Both the position numbers and the translations under genes were made by a program. Under the pieces are notes generated by a model. The model did not search any database and was not told the origin of the DNA. It was given only the letters and a program-made list of their open reading frames with translations. This document shows, in pieces, positions 1 to 8,060 of a DNA stretch of 64,000 bases. Position 1 is the first letter of the stretch, and every line of letters starts with the position of its first letter. The DNA is from Candidatus Gastranaerophilales bacterium (lineage in GTDB: Bacteria; Cyanobacteriota; Vampirovibrionia; Gastranaerophilales; Gastranaerophilaceae): positions 1 to 64,000 of the forward strand of contig CALVAY010000003.1 of assembly GCA_944325665.1 (NCBI GenBank), in the 5' to 3' direction.

Positions 1-609
1 TGTGGACAATAAAGTGACTTTCTGAGTAGTTTCAGTCAACCACTTGGAAGGGGGTTAAAGTCAAACACAAAGCCGAAAGACGGCAGAAAAATATTTTTTC
101 AAATGTCCCATTAAAACCCAAACGCCCTCGCAGAGCGGGCTGTCCAAAATAATCAAAGTATCCGTACAAATAAAACCGGTCGTTAAATTACATTTTGATT
201 TATTTAAAAATTTTATAGGATTCCGACTTTATTTGATAAAACTTCCAAATTATATAATTTAAATTTTATTAAATTTCATTAAATTTTGTTTAATTTTTAT
301 TTAAAAAGCTCTTCTTAAATTTCAACAAATTTTCAACACTGTCCTGTCCCAAAATTCCTGAACTGTGCCTAAATTCCCGCCATTTAAGGTTTTGAGACAC
401 TGTCCTGTTTTAGACATTGGCGGACAGTAATCGGACTTTTTTGCCAGTTCAGGAATTTTATTTTTAGCAAATTCCGACTAAAAAAATCAAGATATATCTA
501 AAAACAGCCTTATTGGTTCAAAAAAATCAAATTCCGACAATGTCTGTTCAATGGCAATGATACTAAAAAAGGTCTTGAAAAAAAATTCAGACCCCATATA
601 TAGAAAAAA
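1..609. other. Gene-free AT-rich region with repeats
   Basis: I see no convincing gene here. Visible structure: a small hairpin near 72-84 (GCCG/CGGC), another at 124-140 (GCCC/GGGC), a perfect 15-nt inverted repeat (351-365 with 445-459), the word ACTGTCC at 338-344 and 399-405 with its complement at 422-428, and three copies of TTCCGAC (about 221, 472, 532). It may be the 3' flank of an upstream gene or a structured non-coding element. No rRNA or known small RNA was recognised. Confidence 0.5.
351..459. repeat. 15-nt perfect inverted repeat with nested 7-nt repeat
   Basis: The arms are 351-365 (AAAATTCCTGAACTG) and 445-459, exact reverse complements. Nested between them is ACTGTCC (399-405) facing GGACAGT (422-428). 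The arms lie 79 nt apart, so it could fold as a long-range stem or be a degenerate mobile-element remnant. No transposase is visible. Confidence 0.6.
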
Positions 610-681
610 CTCCTCAGGTTGGACTCGAACCAACAGCCTACCGGTTAACAGCCGGTTGCTCCGCCATTGAGCTACTGAGGA
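610..681 (-). tRNA. tRNA-Asn (GTT)
   Basis: On the minus strand the 7-bp acceptor stem TCCTCAG/CTGAGGA (675-681 with 611-617) closes a full cloverleaf. The anticodon loop reads CTGTTAA, giving GTT for asparagine, and the T loop is GGTTCGAGTCC. The discriminator is G at 610. No CCA is encoded. Confidence 0.95.
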
Positions 682-860
682 ATACGGTTGTCAATCGCTA
701 TAAACCCACTCTGAGTAAGTTCTAAGGGATTGTGTCTTTCGACAATTTTTATTATAGCAATAAAATTTATTTTGGCAAGAATATTTTTTATACTTTTTTT
801 AAAAAGATTAATTTTTTTTGGAGTAAATCAATTCAGGGGGTTTAATAGTTCATAAAAAAA

Positions 861-869
861 TGTTATAAT
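861..869 (+). promoter_or_regulatory. Extended -10 promoter of the ytxH operon
   Basis: TGT followed by a perfect TATAAT (864-869), about 28 nt before the start codon at 898. The -35 region is not recognisable. An SD, TAGGAG (885-890), follows, so this transcript carries a short leader. Confidence 0.6.
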
Positions 870-897
870 TTATCTATTCTTAGATAGGAGTTTAAAA

Positions 898-1206
898 ATG
901 TCAAAAAAGGATAGTTCAATCGGCTTTGCAATAGGTATTTTGGCAGGTGTAGTAGGCGGAGTAGTTGCAGGATTACTTTTTGCACCGAAACCTGGTGAAG
1001 AATCCAGAAGAGAGCTAAAAGAAACGTACGAAGATTTAATGCAAAAGTATTCACCGGAAATCACCCAAGCGAAAAAGCAAGCGGTTGAGATGATTAAAGC
1101 TTCAAAAGAAAAAATTGAAGAGACTTACAACAAATTCAATGAAAATATAAAAGCGCAAAAGCTTGCAAGGGCTAAAAACTGCGAAATAGATGTATATGAA
1201 ATTTAG
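898..1206 (+). CDS. YtxH domain membrane-anchored protein
   Basis: A 102-residue protein. It has one N-terminal glycine-rich hydrophobic helix (about residues 9-27) ending in the YtxH hallmark LLFAPKPGEESR, then a charged, probably helical tail to the C terminus. YtxH-family proteins (PF12732) are small, often stress-induced, membrane-anchored proteins of unknown mechanism. It heads a three-gene operon with a DUF948-type protein and a second YtxH protein, an arrangement resembling the ytxGH stress operon of Bacillus. The start is supported by TAGGAG 7 nt upstream. The two YtxH copies here are clear paralogues. Confidence 0.85.
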   Translation: MSKKDSSIGFAIGILAGVVGGVVAGLLFAPKPGEESRRELKETYEDLMQKYSPEITQAKKQAVEMIKASKEKIEETYNKFNENIKAQKLARAKNCEIDVYEI

Positions 1207-1220
1207 GAGAGGATATATTA

Positions 1221-1577
1221 ATGGATCCCGTTAATGCAAGCTTAACAGCTTTACTTATAGTAACAACGTTAATTATCTTTACACTTGGTATTTTAATTGC
1301 AAAACTAATAATTAATCTCATTTTTCTTTCAAAAAATGTAGATTCAATTGCACAAAGTGTACAAAATGAAATTGAGCCTACACTTAAAGAGTTAAGAGAG
1401 GCAGCAAAATCAATAAATTCAATAGCAAATAATGCGGATACACAATTTTCAGGACTGCAAACAACCCTTAAGAACTTGGTCGGAGCAACAGGAGCTGTAA
1501 GCTCGAAAATGAAGGGTCTAATGAGCGGTCTTGTTAAGGGTATAAGCTTTGGCATTGGTTTATTCAGAAAAAAATAA
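1221..1577 (+). CDS. DUF948-like membrane protein
   Basis: A 118-residue protein with an N-terminal transmembrane helix (about residues 8-35), then a heptad-like amphipathic region (VDSIAQSVQNEIEPTLKEL...) typical of DUF948/YtxG proteins, and a short basic end. It lies 14 nt after the first ytxH-like gene and 15 nt before the second, so the three are very probably cotranscribed and may act together at the envelope. SD AGGAGAG precedes the ATG. The family assignment rests on topology and pattern rather than catalytic residues, as none are known. Confidence 0.7.
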   Translation: MDPVNASLTALLIVTTLIIFTLGILIAKLIINLIFLSKNVDSIAQSVQNEIEPTLKELREAAKSINSIANNADTQFSGLQTTLKNLVGATGAVSSKMKGLMSGLVKGISFGIGLFRKK

Positions 1578-1592
1578 AGAAAGGAATGTAAT

Positions 1593-1859
1593 ATGTCAAC
1601 AGGTAAATTTGTAGCAGGTTTTATAGTTGGTGGCGTAGTAGGCGCGGTTATAGGCGTGCTTTTAGCTCCACAATCAGGCGAAGAAACTCGTGAAATGATT
1701 AGCAATTCAACAAAAGATGCTTGTTCAAAAGTTTCTGACGCAGCAAAAGAAATTCAACAAAAAGCTGAGTCTGTTGTCGATGAAGTTCAAAAAAAGGGTG
1801 AAGAAATTATCGACAAAATTCAAGGCATGATTAACAAACAAAAAAATGAAAACAACTAA
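1593..1859 (+). CDS. YtxH domain membrane-anchored protein, second copy
   Basis: An 88-residue paralogue of the gene at 898. It has a glycine-zipper-like hydrophobic helix (about residues 6-24), the conserved LLAPQSGEETR motif, then a coiled-coil tail rich in Lys, Glu and Gln (about 30-85). SD AAAGGAATG precedes the start. It is the last gene of the operon. The following lpdA has its own promoter overlapping the short gap, so cotranscription with lpdA is not required. Confidence 0.85.
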   Translation: MSTGKFVAGFIVGGVVGAVIGVLLAPQSGEETREMISNSTKDACSKVSDAAKEIQQKAESVVDEVQKKGEEIIDKIQGMINKQKNENN

Positions 1860-1867
1860 TCTGTTTG

Positions 1868-1876
1868 TGCTACAAT
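1868..1876 (+). promoter_or_regulatory. TGC-TACAAT extended -10, leaderless promoter of lpdA
   Basis: TGC then TACAAT (1871-1876) followed by exactly 6 nt and the ATG at 1883. Transcription would begin at or next to the A of the start codon. No SD is present. Confidence 0.6.
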
Positions 1877-1882
1877 TTTCTT

Positions 1883-3190
1883 ATGGAATATGATGTAGCA
1901 GTAATAGGATTAGGGCCTGCCGGTCTTGAATTTGTAAAAAAATCAATTAAGAGCGGGCTTAAAATAATAGCTTTTGAAAAGACCTCAATCGGCGGAACTT
2001 GTTTAAATGTCGGATGTATCCCGACAAAGACAATTCTAAGTTGTAGCGAGGTCTTTTTAAAATTAAAAGAGCTGGATAAATTTGGAATTAACAAGCTTGA
2101 AGACTTTCCACAATACAGTTATGAAAAAATGTGCCTCAAAAAAGACTCGATTGTTGAAAAGTTCACAAAAGCCCTTAAAAAAGATTTTAAAAGCAAGGGA
2201 GTAACAATTATTGAGGGCGAGGCAGCCTTAAGTGTAGAAAACGGTTTTGCAAAAATTATTTCAAATGGCGAAGAATATTTTGCGCAAAAAATTATAATTT
2301 CAACAGGTTCAAAGCCGTATGAGCTAAAGAATTTACCTTTTAATCAAAAGGATATTTTAAACTCTGATGATGTTTTAAAATTAAAGGAAATACCCCAAAA
2401 TATTCTAATAATTGGCTCTGGCGCTATTGGGCTGGAATGGGCACAAATTTTTTCAAATCTGGATAAAAATGTTGTCATAGTTGAAAAAGCAGACAGGCTC
2501 TCTCCTCAGAGCGATTTTGAAGTTTCTCAAAGGATAGAGAGAATTTTAAAAACAAGAAAAATTAAATTTTTTAAAAATAGCGAAGTCAAAAGTTACGAAA
2601 ATAAAGTTGCAACCTTAATTGACGGTACACAAATCCCAAGCGATATAATTCTTGTTGCAGTAGGCAGAAGTGCGCTTTTGCCAAATATTGAGGGCGACTT
2701 TGAAATTCAAATTAACAAAGATTACACAACAAATATTAAAAATGTCTATGCAATAGGTGATACTCAAAGTAGTGCCAAGCTTGCGCATATTGCCTCATAT
2801 CAGGCAAAAAGCCTGTTTGACAGCCTATACAACTCAAAGAAAATTGCCGATAGCCCCTATCCTGCAATAATTTACGGCAATCCTGAAATCGCCTCTTGCG
2901 CGATGAGGGAAGATGATATAGTAAATCCAGAGGAGTATAAAATATTCAAACTCCCTCTTACATTCTTGCCAAAAGCTTGGTGCGACAATAAAATCGAAGG
3001 TTTTATAAAAATCATAACAAAAGAAGGAAAAATTAAAGGAGCGCATATTATTGCACCTGAAGCCTCTTCGTTGATTATGCAGATTATTATTGCGATGAAG
3101 GGCAATTTAAGCATAGAGGATATTAAAGACACGATTTTTGCCCACCCGACGTACTCAGAAGGAATATTAGAAGCGCTAAACAATGACTAG
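1883..3190 (+). CDS. lpdA: Dihydrolipoyl dehydrogenase
   Basis: E3 component of 2-oxoacid dehydrogenase or glycine cleavage complexes. This flavoprotein reoxidises dihydrolipoamide with NAD+. Features: N-terminal FAD Rossmann motif (GLGPAG, about residues 9-14), redox-active disulfide CLNVGC (Cys40, Cys45), NAD-binding Rossmann motif near residue 170 (IGSGAIGLE), and the C-terminal catalytic HPTYSE. Length 435 residues is normal. I start at ATG 1883 rather than the in-frame TTG at 1865, because the first FAD strand begins directly and a -10 box sits 6 nt upstream. It overlaps lipA by 8 nt, linking lipoyl cofactor synthesis and use. Confidence 0.93.
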   Translation: MEYDVAVIGLGPAGLEFVKKSIKSGLKIIAFEKTSIGGTCLNVGCIPTKTILSCSEVFLKLKELDKFGINKLEDFPQYSYEKMCLKKDSIVEKFTKALKKDFKSKGVTIIEGEAALSVENGFAKIISNGEEYFAQKIIISTGSKPYELKNLPFNQKDILNSDDVLKLKEIPQNILIIGSGAIGLEWAQIFSNLDKNVVIVEKADRLSPQSDFEVSQRIERILKTRKIKFFKNSEVKSYENKVATLIDGTQIPSDIILVAVGRSALLPNIEGDFEIQINKDYTTNIKNVYAIGDTQSSAKLAHIASYQAKSLFDSLYNSKKIADSPYPAIIYGNPEIASCAMREDDIVNPEEYKIFKLPLTFLPKAWCDNKIEGFIKIITKEGKIKGAHIIAPEASSLIMQIIIAMKGNLSIEDIKDTIFAHPTYSEGILEALNND

Positions 3191-4058
3191 ATTAAGATTG
3201 CCTGACTATCTAAAAAAACCGATAGCAAACTCTGATGAGCCAAAAAACAAGAAAGTAAGAGAAATTCTAAAAAACTTTCATTTAAATACAGTTTGCGACA
3301 ACGCAAGATGCCCTAACAAGTATGAATGCTACGCAAGATTGACGGCAACATTTTTAATTATGGGCAAAAATTGCACAAGAAACTGTAAATTCTGCAATAT
3401 TTCAAAGTGCGCACCTGAAGAAATTGATAAAAATGAGCCAAAAAATGTTGCTTTAGCAATAAAAGAGTTAGGCTTAAAGTACGCAGTTATTACATCGGTT
3501 ACAAGAGATGACCTAGAAGACTACGGCGCAGGGCACTTTTGCCAGACAATTGAAGAAATACGAAAAATTAATCCTGACACTAAAGTTGAAATTTTAACGC
3601 CTGATTTTAAAAATGATAAAAAATGCCTTGATATGATAATTAACGCAAAACCTGATGTTTTCAACCACAATATCGAAACAGTTAAAAAACTGTACCCAAA
3701 AGCAAGGCAAATGGCGAATTATGAGGAGTCATTAGAGGTTTTAAGGTATATCAAGGATAATTCGGATATTATAACAAAAACAGGTCTTATGGTAGGTCTG
3801 GGCGAAAGTTACGACGAACTTAAAGATACATTTAAAGATATAGCGTTGCAAAAAACGGATATATTAACTCTTGGGCAATATATTGCACCGTCAAGACAAC
3901 ACCTTGAAGTAGAAAAGTACTATACACAAGAAGAATTTGGCAAACTTGAGCAAGCGGCACAGTCAACAGGAATTAAATACACTGTTTTCTCTCCGCTTGC
4001 AAGAAGTTCTTATAAAGCTTATGAAACCTATCAAGAGGTATTAAAAACTAGACTTTAG
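3183..4058 (+). CDS. lipA: Lipoyl synthase (radical SAM)
   Basis: Inserts two sulfur atoms into protein-bound octanoyl groups to make lipoyl cofactor. The auxiliary cluster motif is Cys38-x4-Cys43-x5-Cys49, and the radical SAM cluster is CTRNCKFC (Cys64, Cys68, Cys71). The C-terminal RSSY serine ligand motif is present (ARSSYKA). Length 291 residues matches the family. The start overlaps the end of lpdA by 8 nt, so translation is probably coupled. The 3' end overlaps the convergent HspR-like gene by 11 nt. Confidence 0.95.
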   Translation: MTRLRLPDYLKKPIANSDEPKNKKVREILKNFHLNTVCDNARCPNKYECYARLTATFLIMGKNCTRNCKFCNISKCAPEEIDKNEPKNVALAIKELGLKYAVITSVTRDDLEDYGAGHFCQTIEEIRKINPDTKVEILTPDFKNDKKCLDMIINAKPDVFNHNIETVKKLYPKARQMANYEESLEVLRYIKDNSDIITKTGLMVGLGESYDELKDTFKDIALQKTDILTLGQYIAPSRQHLEVEKYYTQEEFGKLEQAAQSTGIKYTVFSPLARSSYKAYETYQEVLKTRL

Positions 4059-4449
4059 CAACTGTTTGCGAAGTCTTTTTACCTCTTTTTGACAATCTTT
4101 CAACGTTATATTGTTGAACTTTGCTGTCAATTTTAACAGATTTTGCAACATCTTTAATGTAATCAATATATTGATCGGGTTTAACCTTGCTTGTTTCCAG
4201 TAATCTAAGAATAATTCTTACGCCTGCAAGGTTAATGGCCAAATTTCTTGTAAGAAATTGAATTAATTTGCCTTTTTCAATGTCGTTTATTGAATAAAGC
4301 CTTCTGTTTTGTTTAGAACGTTTCGCAACCAAAAGATTTTGCTCATCATAAATTCTCAACGTTCTTTGGTGCAAATTTAGAGCTTGCGCAACTTTGCCGA
4401 TAGACAATACGGGGTCATCAGCGTTTAACTTGTTCTTTTTCACACTCAT
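4048..4449 (-). CDS. MerR-family regulator, HspR-like
   Basis: A 133-residue DNA-binding protein. The winged-helix MerR domain (about residues 14-80) has the HspR-type signatures TLRIYDEQNLL and NLAGVRIILRLLE, followed by a short basic tail. HspR proteins repress chaperone and protease genes in several phyla, but whether this one does cannot be seen from here. It has no cysteines for metal sensing. SD GGAG lies 9 nt before the ATG. It follows rimO by 18 nt on the same strand, so it is probably cotranscribed with it. Confidence 0.8.
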   Translation of the reverse strand: MSVKKNKLNADDPVLSIGKVAQALNLHQRTLRIYDEQNLLVAKRSKQNRRLYSINDIEKGKLIQFLTRNLAINLAGVRIILRLLETSKVKPDQYIDYIKDVAKSVKIDSKVQQYNVERLSKRGKKTSQTVAKV

Positions 4450-4467
4450 TTTTTAACTCCAGACATC

Positions 4468-5769
4468 TCATAACTTAGCAACTAAATCGTAATCATCTGC
4501 TCCCATAACTGTAACATCAACTATTTGCGCGGGAGATAAGTACTCTTCAGTTTGTATATAGACAAGTCCATCGACTTCAGGCGCATCCATATAACTTCTG
4601 GCTATTGCGTACCCGTCATCATGAACCTCTTCAATTATACATTGAATTTGCTTAGAAATAAAGTTTAAATTATTTTTCTTAGAAATCTCCTTCTGTAACT
4701 TTAAAATTTTATCCTTTCTTTTATGTTTAACTCTAGCTAAAATTTGCGGCTTAAGAGAATAAGAATAAGTATTTTTTTCTCTTGAATATTCAAATACACC
4801 AAGTCTTTCAAATTTCATATCAGAAACAAAATTGTAAAGATGCTCGAACTCCTCTTCGGTTTCCCCCGGGTAGCCTACAATAAGAGTTGTTCTTATTGCA
4901 ACATGCGGTATTTCATCTCTTAATTTCTTTATAAATTTGCGATAATCAATAACCGGTCTTCGCATTCTTTTTAAAACATCGGGATGAGAATGTTGAAGCG
5001 GAATATCAACATATTTAACAAGTTTATCTAAAGTTTTATATGCATTAATTAAATCGTCATTAAAGTTTGTTGGATAGGCATATAATACTCTAATCCAAGA
5101 CAATTTTTCGATTTTATTAAGCTCGGCCAATAGCTCGCTTAATGCAGGTTTACCGTACAAGTCTATTCCGTAGCTTGTAGTATCTTGAGCAATAAGAATA
5201 ATTTCAGCTACACCCTTGTCGGCAAGTTTTTTTGCCTCATCTACTATATTTTCAATAGTTCTTGAGTGATATTTTCCACGCAACTGCGGAATAACACAGT
5301 ATCCGCAAGAATAATTACACCCTTCTGCAATTTTAATGTAGGACGAGCTGCCCACAGTAATTTGACAACGCTCAACTCCCTCGGGATATATATAATTTGG
5401 AACGTCGGAAACACAATAGCTGTCTTTTTCTTCTAAGACCTTTAGAATGTCCTTAATATCACAAGTACCAAGAAAACCTTTGGCCTCGGGAATTAATTTT
5501 TGAAGTTCAAGCTTATGTTTTTGAGGTAAACATCCTGTTATAATTATCTTTTTACCTTTTGAAATCATACCAAATATACTCTGAATACTCTCTTTTTCAG
5601 CATCCATAATAAAAGAGCAAGTATTAACGATAACAGTATCAACTTCATTATCATCAACGTCAAGTGTAATTTGATAACCTGCATCAGACAATATACCAAG
5701 CATCAACTCGGCATCAACCAAATTTTTTGCACAACCGTGCTGAATTATACCAATTTTTTTATTTTTCAT
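4468..5769 (-). CDS. rimO: Ribosomal protein uS12 methylthiotransferase
   Basis: Radical SAM enzyme that methylthiolates the conserved aspartate of ribosomal protein S12. Order: N-terminal UPF0004 domain with three cluster cysteines (HGCAKN near residue 13, NTCSF near 50, GCLPQ near 79), radical SAM core with GCNYSCGYC near residue 152-160, and a C-terminal TRAM domain (about 370-433). The HGCAKNLVDAE opening distinguishes RimO from MiaB. 433 residues is the usual length. The start overlaps the upstream membrane protein gene by 11 nt. Confidence 0.93.
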   Translation of the reverse strand: MKNKKIGIIQHGCAKNLVDAELMLGILSDAGYQITLDVDDNEVDTVIVNTCSFIMDAEKESIQSIFGMISKGKKIIITGCLPQKHKLELQKLIPEAKGFLGTCDIKDILKVLEEKDSYCVSDVPNYIYPEGVERCQITVGSSSYIKIAEGCNYSCGYCVIPQLRGKYHSRTIENIVDEAKKLADKGVAEIILIAQDTTSYGIDLYGKPALSELLAELNKIEKLSWIRVLYAYPTNFNDDLINAYKTLDKLVKYVDIPLQHSHPDVLKRMRRPVIDYRKFIKKLRDEIPHVAIRTTLIVGYPGETEEEFEHLYNFVSDMKFERLGVFEYSREKNTYSYSLKPQILARVKHKRKDKILKLQKEISKKNNLNFISKQIQCIIEEVHDDGYAIARSYMDAPEVDGLVYIQTEEYLSPAQIVDVTVMGADDYDLVAKL

Positions 5770-7501
5770 AAGACTTTTTTGACTTTAACTTAAACACATA
5801 CATTCTGAATTTTTCACCAAAAGCTGCTTCCAGATTATAATTTTTCAAAATACTTTGACAGGTTTTTTGGCCATAATTATTACAAATAACGCCATATCCG
5901 TATTCTTTAGTATTTCTTGTGTTAATTACCAAATAATCCGGCTCGTTAATTTTAACTTCATTAATAATATTATCCTCACTAAAAGTATCAAAGTCCAGTG
6001 GAATAAAACTTGTTTGATAAAAATCCCATTTTTTGCCAAGCAGGAAATTCAGCATAATGCCTTCAGGCATAACAAATAGGGTATCTTCTTGTTGCATTTC
6101 ATTTTGTAAAAAATTAATTGTATCATCAAAAGGCTGACCGATATTTTTTACCACTTTTTGTACGCCAAATTTTGTCTTAACAGGATAACTTTCTGCAATA
6201 ACACCAAAGACAAAGGAATTTGCATACAAGAGAATTAACGCCAATAAAAATAAAGAAAGGATAAGTTCATACTGGGCTCTTGAATGAAACAAGAGATTTG
6301 TTTCAAAATAATTTTTCAAACATATAACAAGAGATAAAATTAAAAGAGGTGCGCTAAAAGAGCCATAAAAAGCCAAAAGGAGAATGTGGTAGTTTTTTAG
6401 AGCACAAAATATTGAAAAAAGTAATAAAGTTAAAAGAGAAACAAAATTTGGATTATTATATTCTCCTGATTTTAAGAACTTGTAGCAATAGATAACAAAT
6501 ACAATCGATATAAAATAAGGCAAAAGTGCAAAAATACCTTGAAGAGGTATATCGCCAAAAAGTAAAATTAAAAAATAGAATAAAAACGCAAAAGTTAAGG
6601 TAGAGTTTCTTTTAATTTTATCCTTAATTTTAATCGCAAAAAATGAAACGGAAAAATAAATAGCACTTACAAATACAAAGAAAAAAGTATTTAAGAAATA
6701 ATATTTAAAAATTGAAGTATTAAAAAATAAAATGCCGTAGTTAGAATAAAAAATTCTTAAGGAATCACCTGAGAGCATTTTAGAGAGGAAATATGAATTT
6801 TTTGCAAAATCCGAAAAGTTTACACCTTGAGTAAATAAAACAAGATATACAAGGAAAGGCACAAAAAGTGCGCATCCAAGAAGTTTTGGAAGTGTAGAAA
6901 TTTTATTTTTCGAGTATATGAAAAACAGGGTTAAAATCGGGACAATACAGGCAGTTAATTCAACTTTTGAGACGCAAATTGCTCCCCACAAAAGCATACT
7001 GTATAAAATCCAAGAAATTTCTTTTGTATGAATAAAACGAATTAGGAAATACAGTATCCAAATTGAAAAAACGACTGCAAAGAGCATAGAGTAGGAATAA
7101 GGGAAAATAAAGTTAAAAATAGAAGTCGAAAAAACTACGCTAAAGAGGATTAATGTGGTAAATAAAGTACTCAATAGCTTAGATAAAAATTCTCTTGAGA
7201 TAAAATAAATTGCCAAAGTAAAAAAAGCAGACAGCACTGCACCAATTACATAATAAACAGAAAGTTTTGCACCGAAAATTTTTATAAAAAAGGCATTAAA
7301 AAGATAGGCAAAGGGGCCATATATGCAAAAGATATCCTTATATAAAACGTTGCCTTTTGTTATAGATAAAGGAATATAGGCTTCCCTGCCGCAGTCAATC
7401 AGAATATCTCCAAAGTGTCCCCAGCCAAAAATTAAGCATAGAACAAAGATTGAAAATATTATAATTAGCGGGGTTTTTTCTTCTTTCAGTAACTTAATCA
7501 T
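5759..7501 (-). CDS. Polytopic membrane protein, glycosyltransferase-39-like
   Basis: About 580 residues with 10-12 predicted membrane helices and a C-terminal soluble part (last about 130 residues). The first extramembrane loop carries DCGREAYIP and a KDIFCIYGPF motif, like the acidic loop of dolichyl-phosphate-mannose/ArnT-type glycosyltransferases that use lipid-linked sugars. Family membership is inferred from topology and this loop only. I start at ATG 7501 (MIKLLKEEK), not an upstream alternative start at 7537, because TGT-TATAAA lies exactly 6 nt upstream. It overlaps rimO by 11 nt. Confidence 0.65.
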   Translation of the reverse strand: MIKLLKEEKTPLIIIFSIFVLCLIFGWGHFGDILIDCGREAYIPLSITKGNVLYKDIFCIYGPFAYLFNAFFIKIFGAKLSVYYVIGAVLSAFFTLAIYFISREFLSKLLSTLFTTLILFSVVFSTSIFNFIFPYSYSMLFAVVFSIWILYFLIRFIHTKEISWILYSMLLWGAICVSKVELTACIVPILTLFFIYSKNKISTLPKLLGCALFVPFLVYLVLFTQGVNFSDFAKNSYFLSKMLSGDSLRIFYSNYGILFFNTSIFKYYFLNTFFFVFVSAIYFSVSFFAIKIKDKIKRNSTLTFAFLFYFLILLFGDIPLQGIFALLPYFISIVFVIYCYKFLKSGEYNNPNFVSLLTLLLFSIFCALKNYHILLLAFYGSFSAPLLILSLVICLKNYFETNLLFHSRAQYELILSLFLLALILLYANSFVFGVIAESYPVKTKFGVQKVVKNIGQPFDDTINFLQNEMQQEDTLFVMPEGIMLNFLLGKKWDFYQTSFIPLDFDTFSEDNIINEVKINEPDYLVINTRNTKEYGYGVICNNYGQKTCQSILKNYNLEAAFGEKFRMYVFKLKSKKSYEK

Positions 7502-7507
7502 AAATAC

Positions 7508-7516
7508 TTTATAACA
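7508..7516 (-). promoter_or_regulatory. TGT-TATAAA extended -10, leaderless promoter
   Basis: On the minus strand TGT-TATAAA is followed by 6 nt and the ATG at 7501, with no SD between. This fixes the start of the membrane protein gene. Confidence 0.6.
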
Positions 7517-7559
7517 AAAAAAGTATAAAAAAGGCAATTTTTTAACATAATAAATTTTT

Positions 7560-7565
7560 TATAAT
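7560..7565 (+). promoter_or_regulatory. -10 box TATAAT
   Basis: Perfect TATAAT 18 nt before the start at 7584. A clear SD (AGGAG, about 7574-7578) lies between, so this gene is of the leadered type. Confidence 0.5.
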
Positions 7566-7583
7566 ATAAGAACAGGAGTTTAT

Positions 7584-8060
7584 ATGCAACCAGTAGTTTT
7601 ACCAACGGCACTAGATAGAACATCTGCACAAGTTTTAGGATTTGATGCAACAGCTTATATTACGGATACACCATCAACACTGCATCAAAGATTGAATATC
7701 CCAAATACATTGCCGCAAGGTGATTTTTTTGGCAATAATCTGGCATCGGTACCGAAGAAAAAAGACCATACGAATACAATTCTCGGAAGTCTAACAATTA
7801 TTGGCGGCGCCTTAACTCTTGGGATTTTAGCCAAAAAAGGAAAATTAAAAAACTTTAAACTGCAAAATTTAAAAAATATAAAAATGCCTACAAAAGCCGG
7901 CATAGCCCAAACATTTAGCAACTTAAAAGATGTTTGTATAAATAAATTTAAAGACATTAAAAAAGTAATTACACCGAAAGTTTCCGATTTAGGCAAGCAT
8001 ATCAGAGACTTTGGCAGCAATATATTAAAATTTGCAACTAAAATAATTAAAAAGAAATAA
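7584..8060 (+). CDS. Hypothetical protein with one membrane helix
   Basis: A 158-residue protein of no recognised family. An N-terminal polar segment (about 1-65) is followed by one hydrophobic helix (about 68-85, LGSLTIIGGALTLGILA), then a strongly basic C-terminal region rich in Lys, Phe and Ile with regularly spaced KLKNFKLQNLKNIKM-like stretches. A good SD supports the start. It ends 1 nt before the convergent TPR gene. Membrane anchoring with a basic cytoplasmic tail is inferred. Confidence 0.7.
   Translation: MQPVVLPTALDRTSAQVLGFDATAYITDTPSTLHQRLNIPNTLPQGDFFGNNLASVPKKKDHTNTILGSLTIIGGALTLGILAKKGKLKNFKLQNLKNIKMPTKAGIAQTFSNLKDVCINKFKDIKKVITPKVSDLGKHIRDFGSNILKFATKIIKKK

Noticed and set aside
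1-140. RNase P RNA, tmRNA or rRNA 3' end
   Set aside because: No diagnostic core motifs were found; only small hairpins are visible.
1172-1705. 177-residue antisense reading frame over the ytxH operon
   Set aside because: It is the shadow of three well-supported genes on the plus strand; its composition is typical of antisense.
1865-1882. TTG start for lpdA at 1865
   Set aside because: No SD, six non-conserved residues, and the -10 box would overlap the coding sequence; ATG 1883 fits the FAD strand and promoter spacing.
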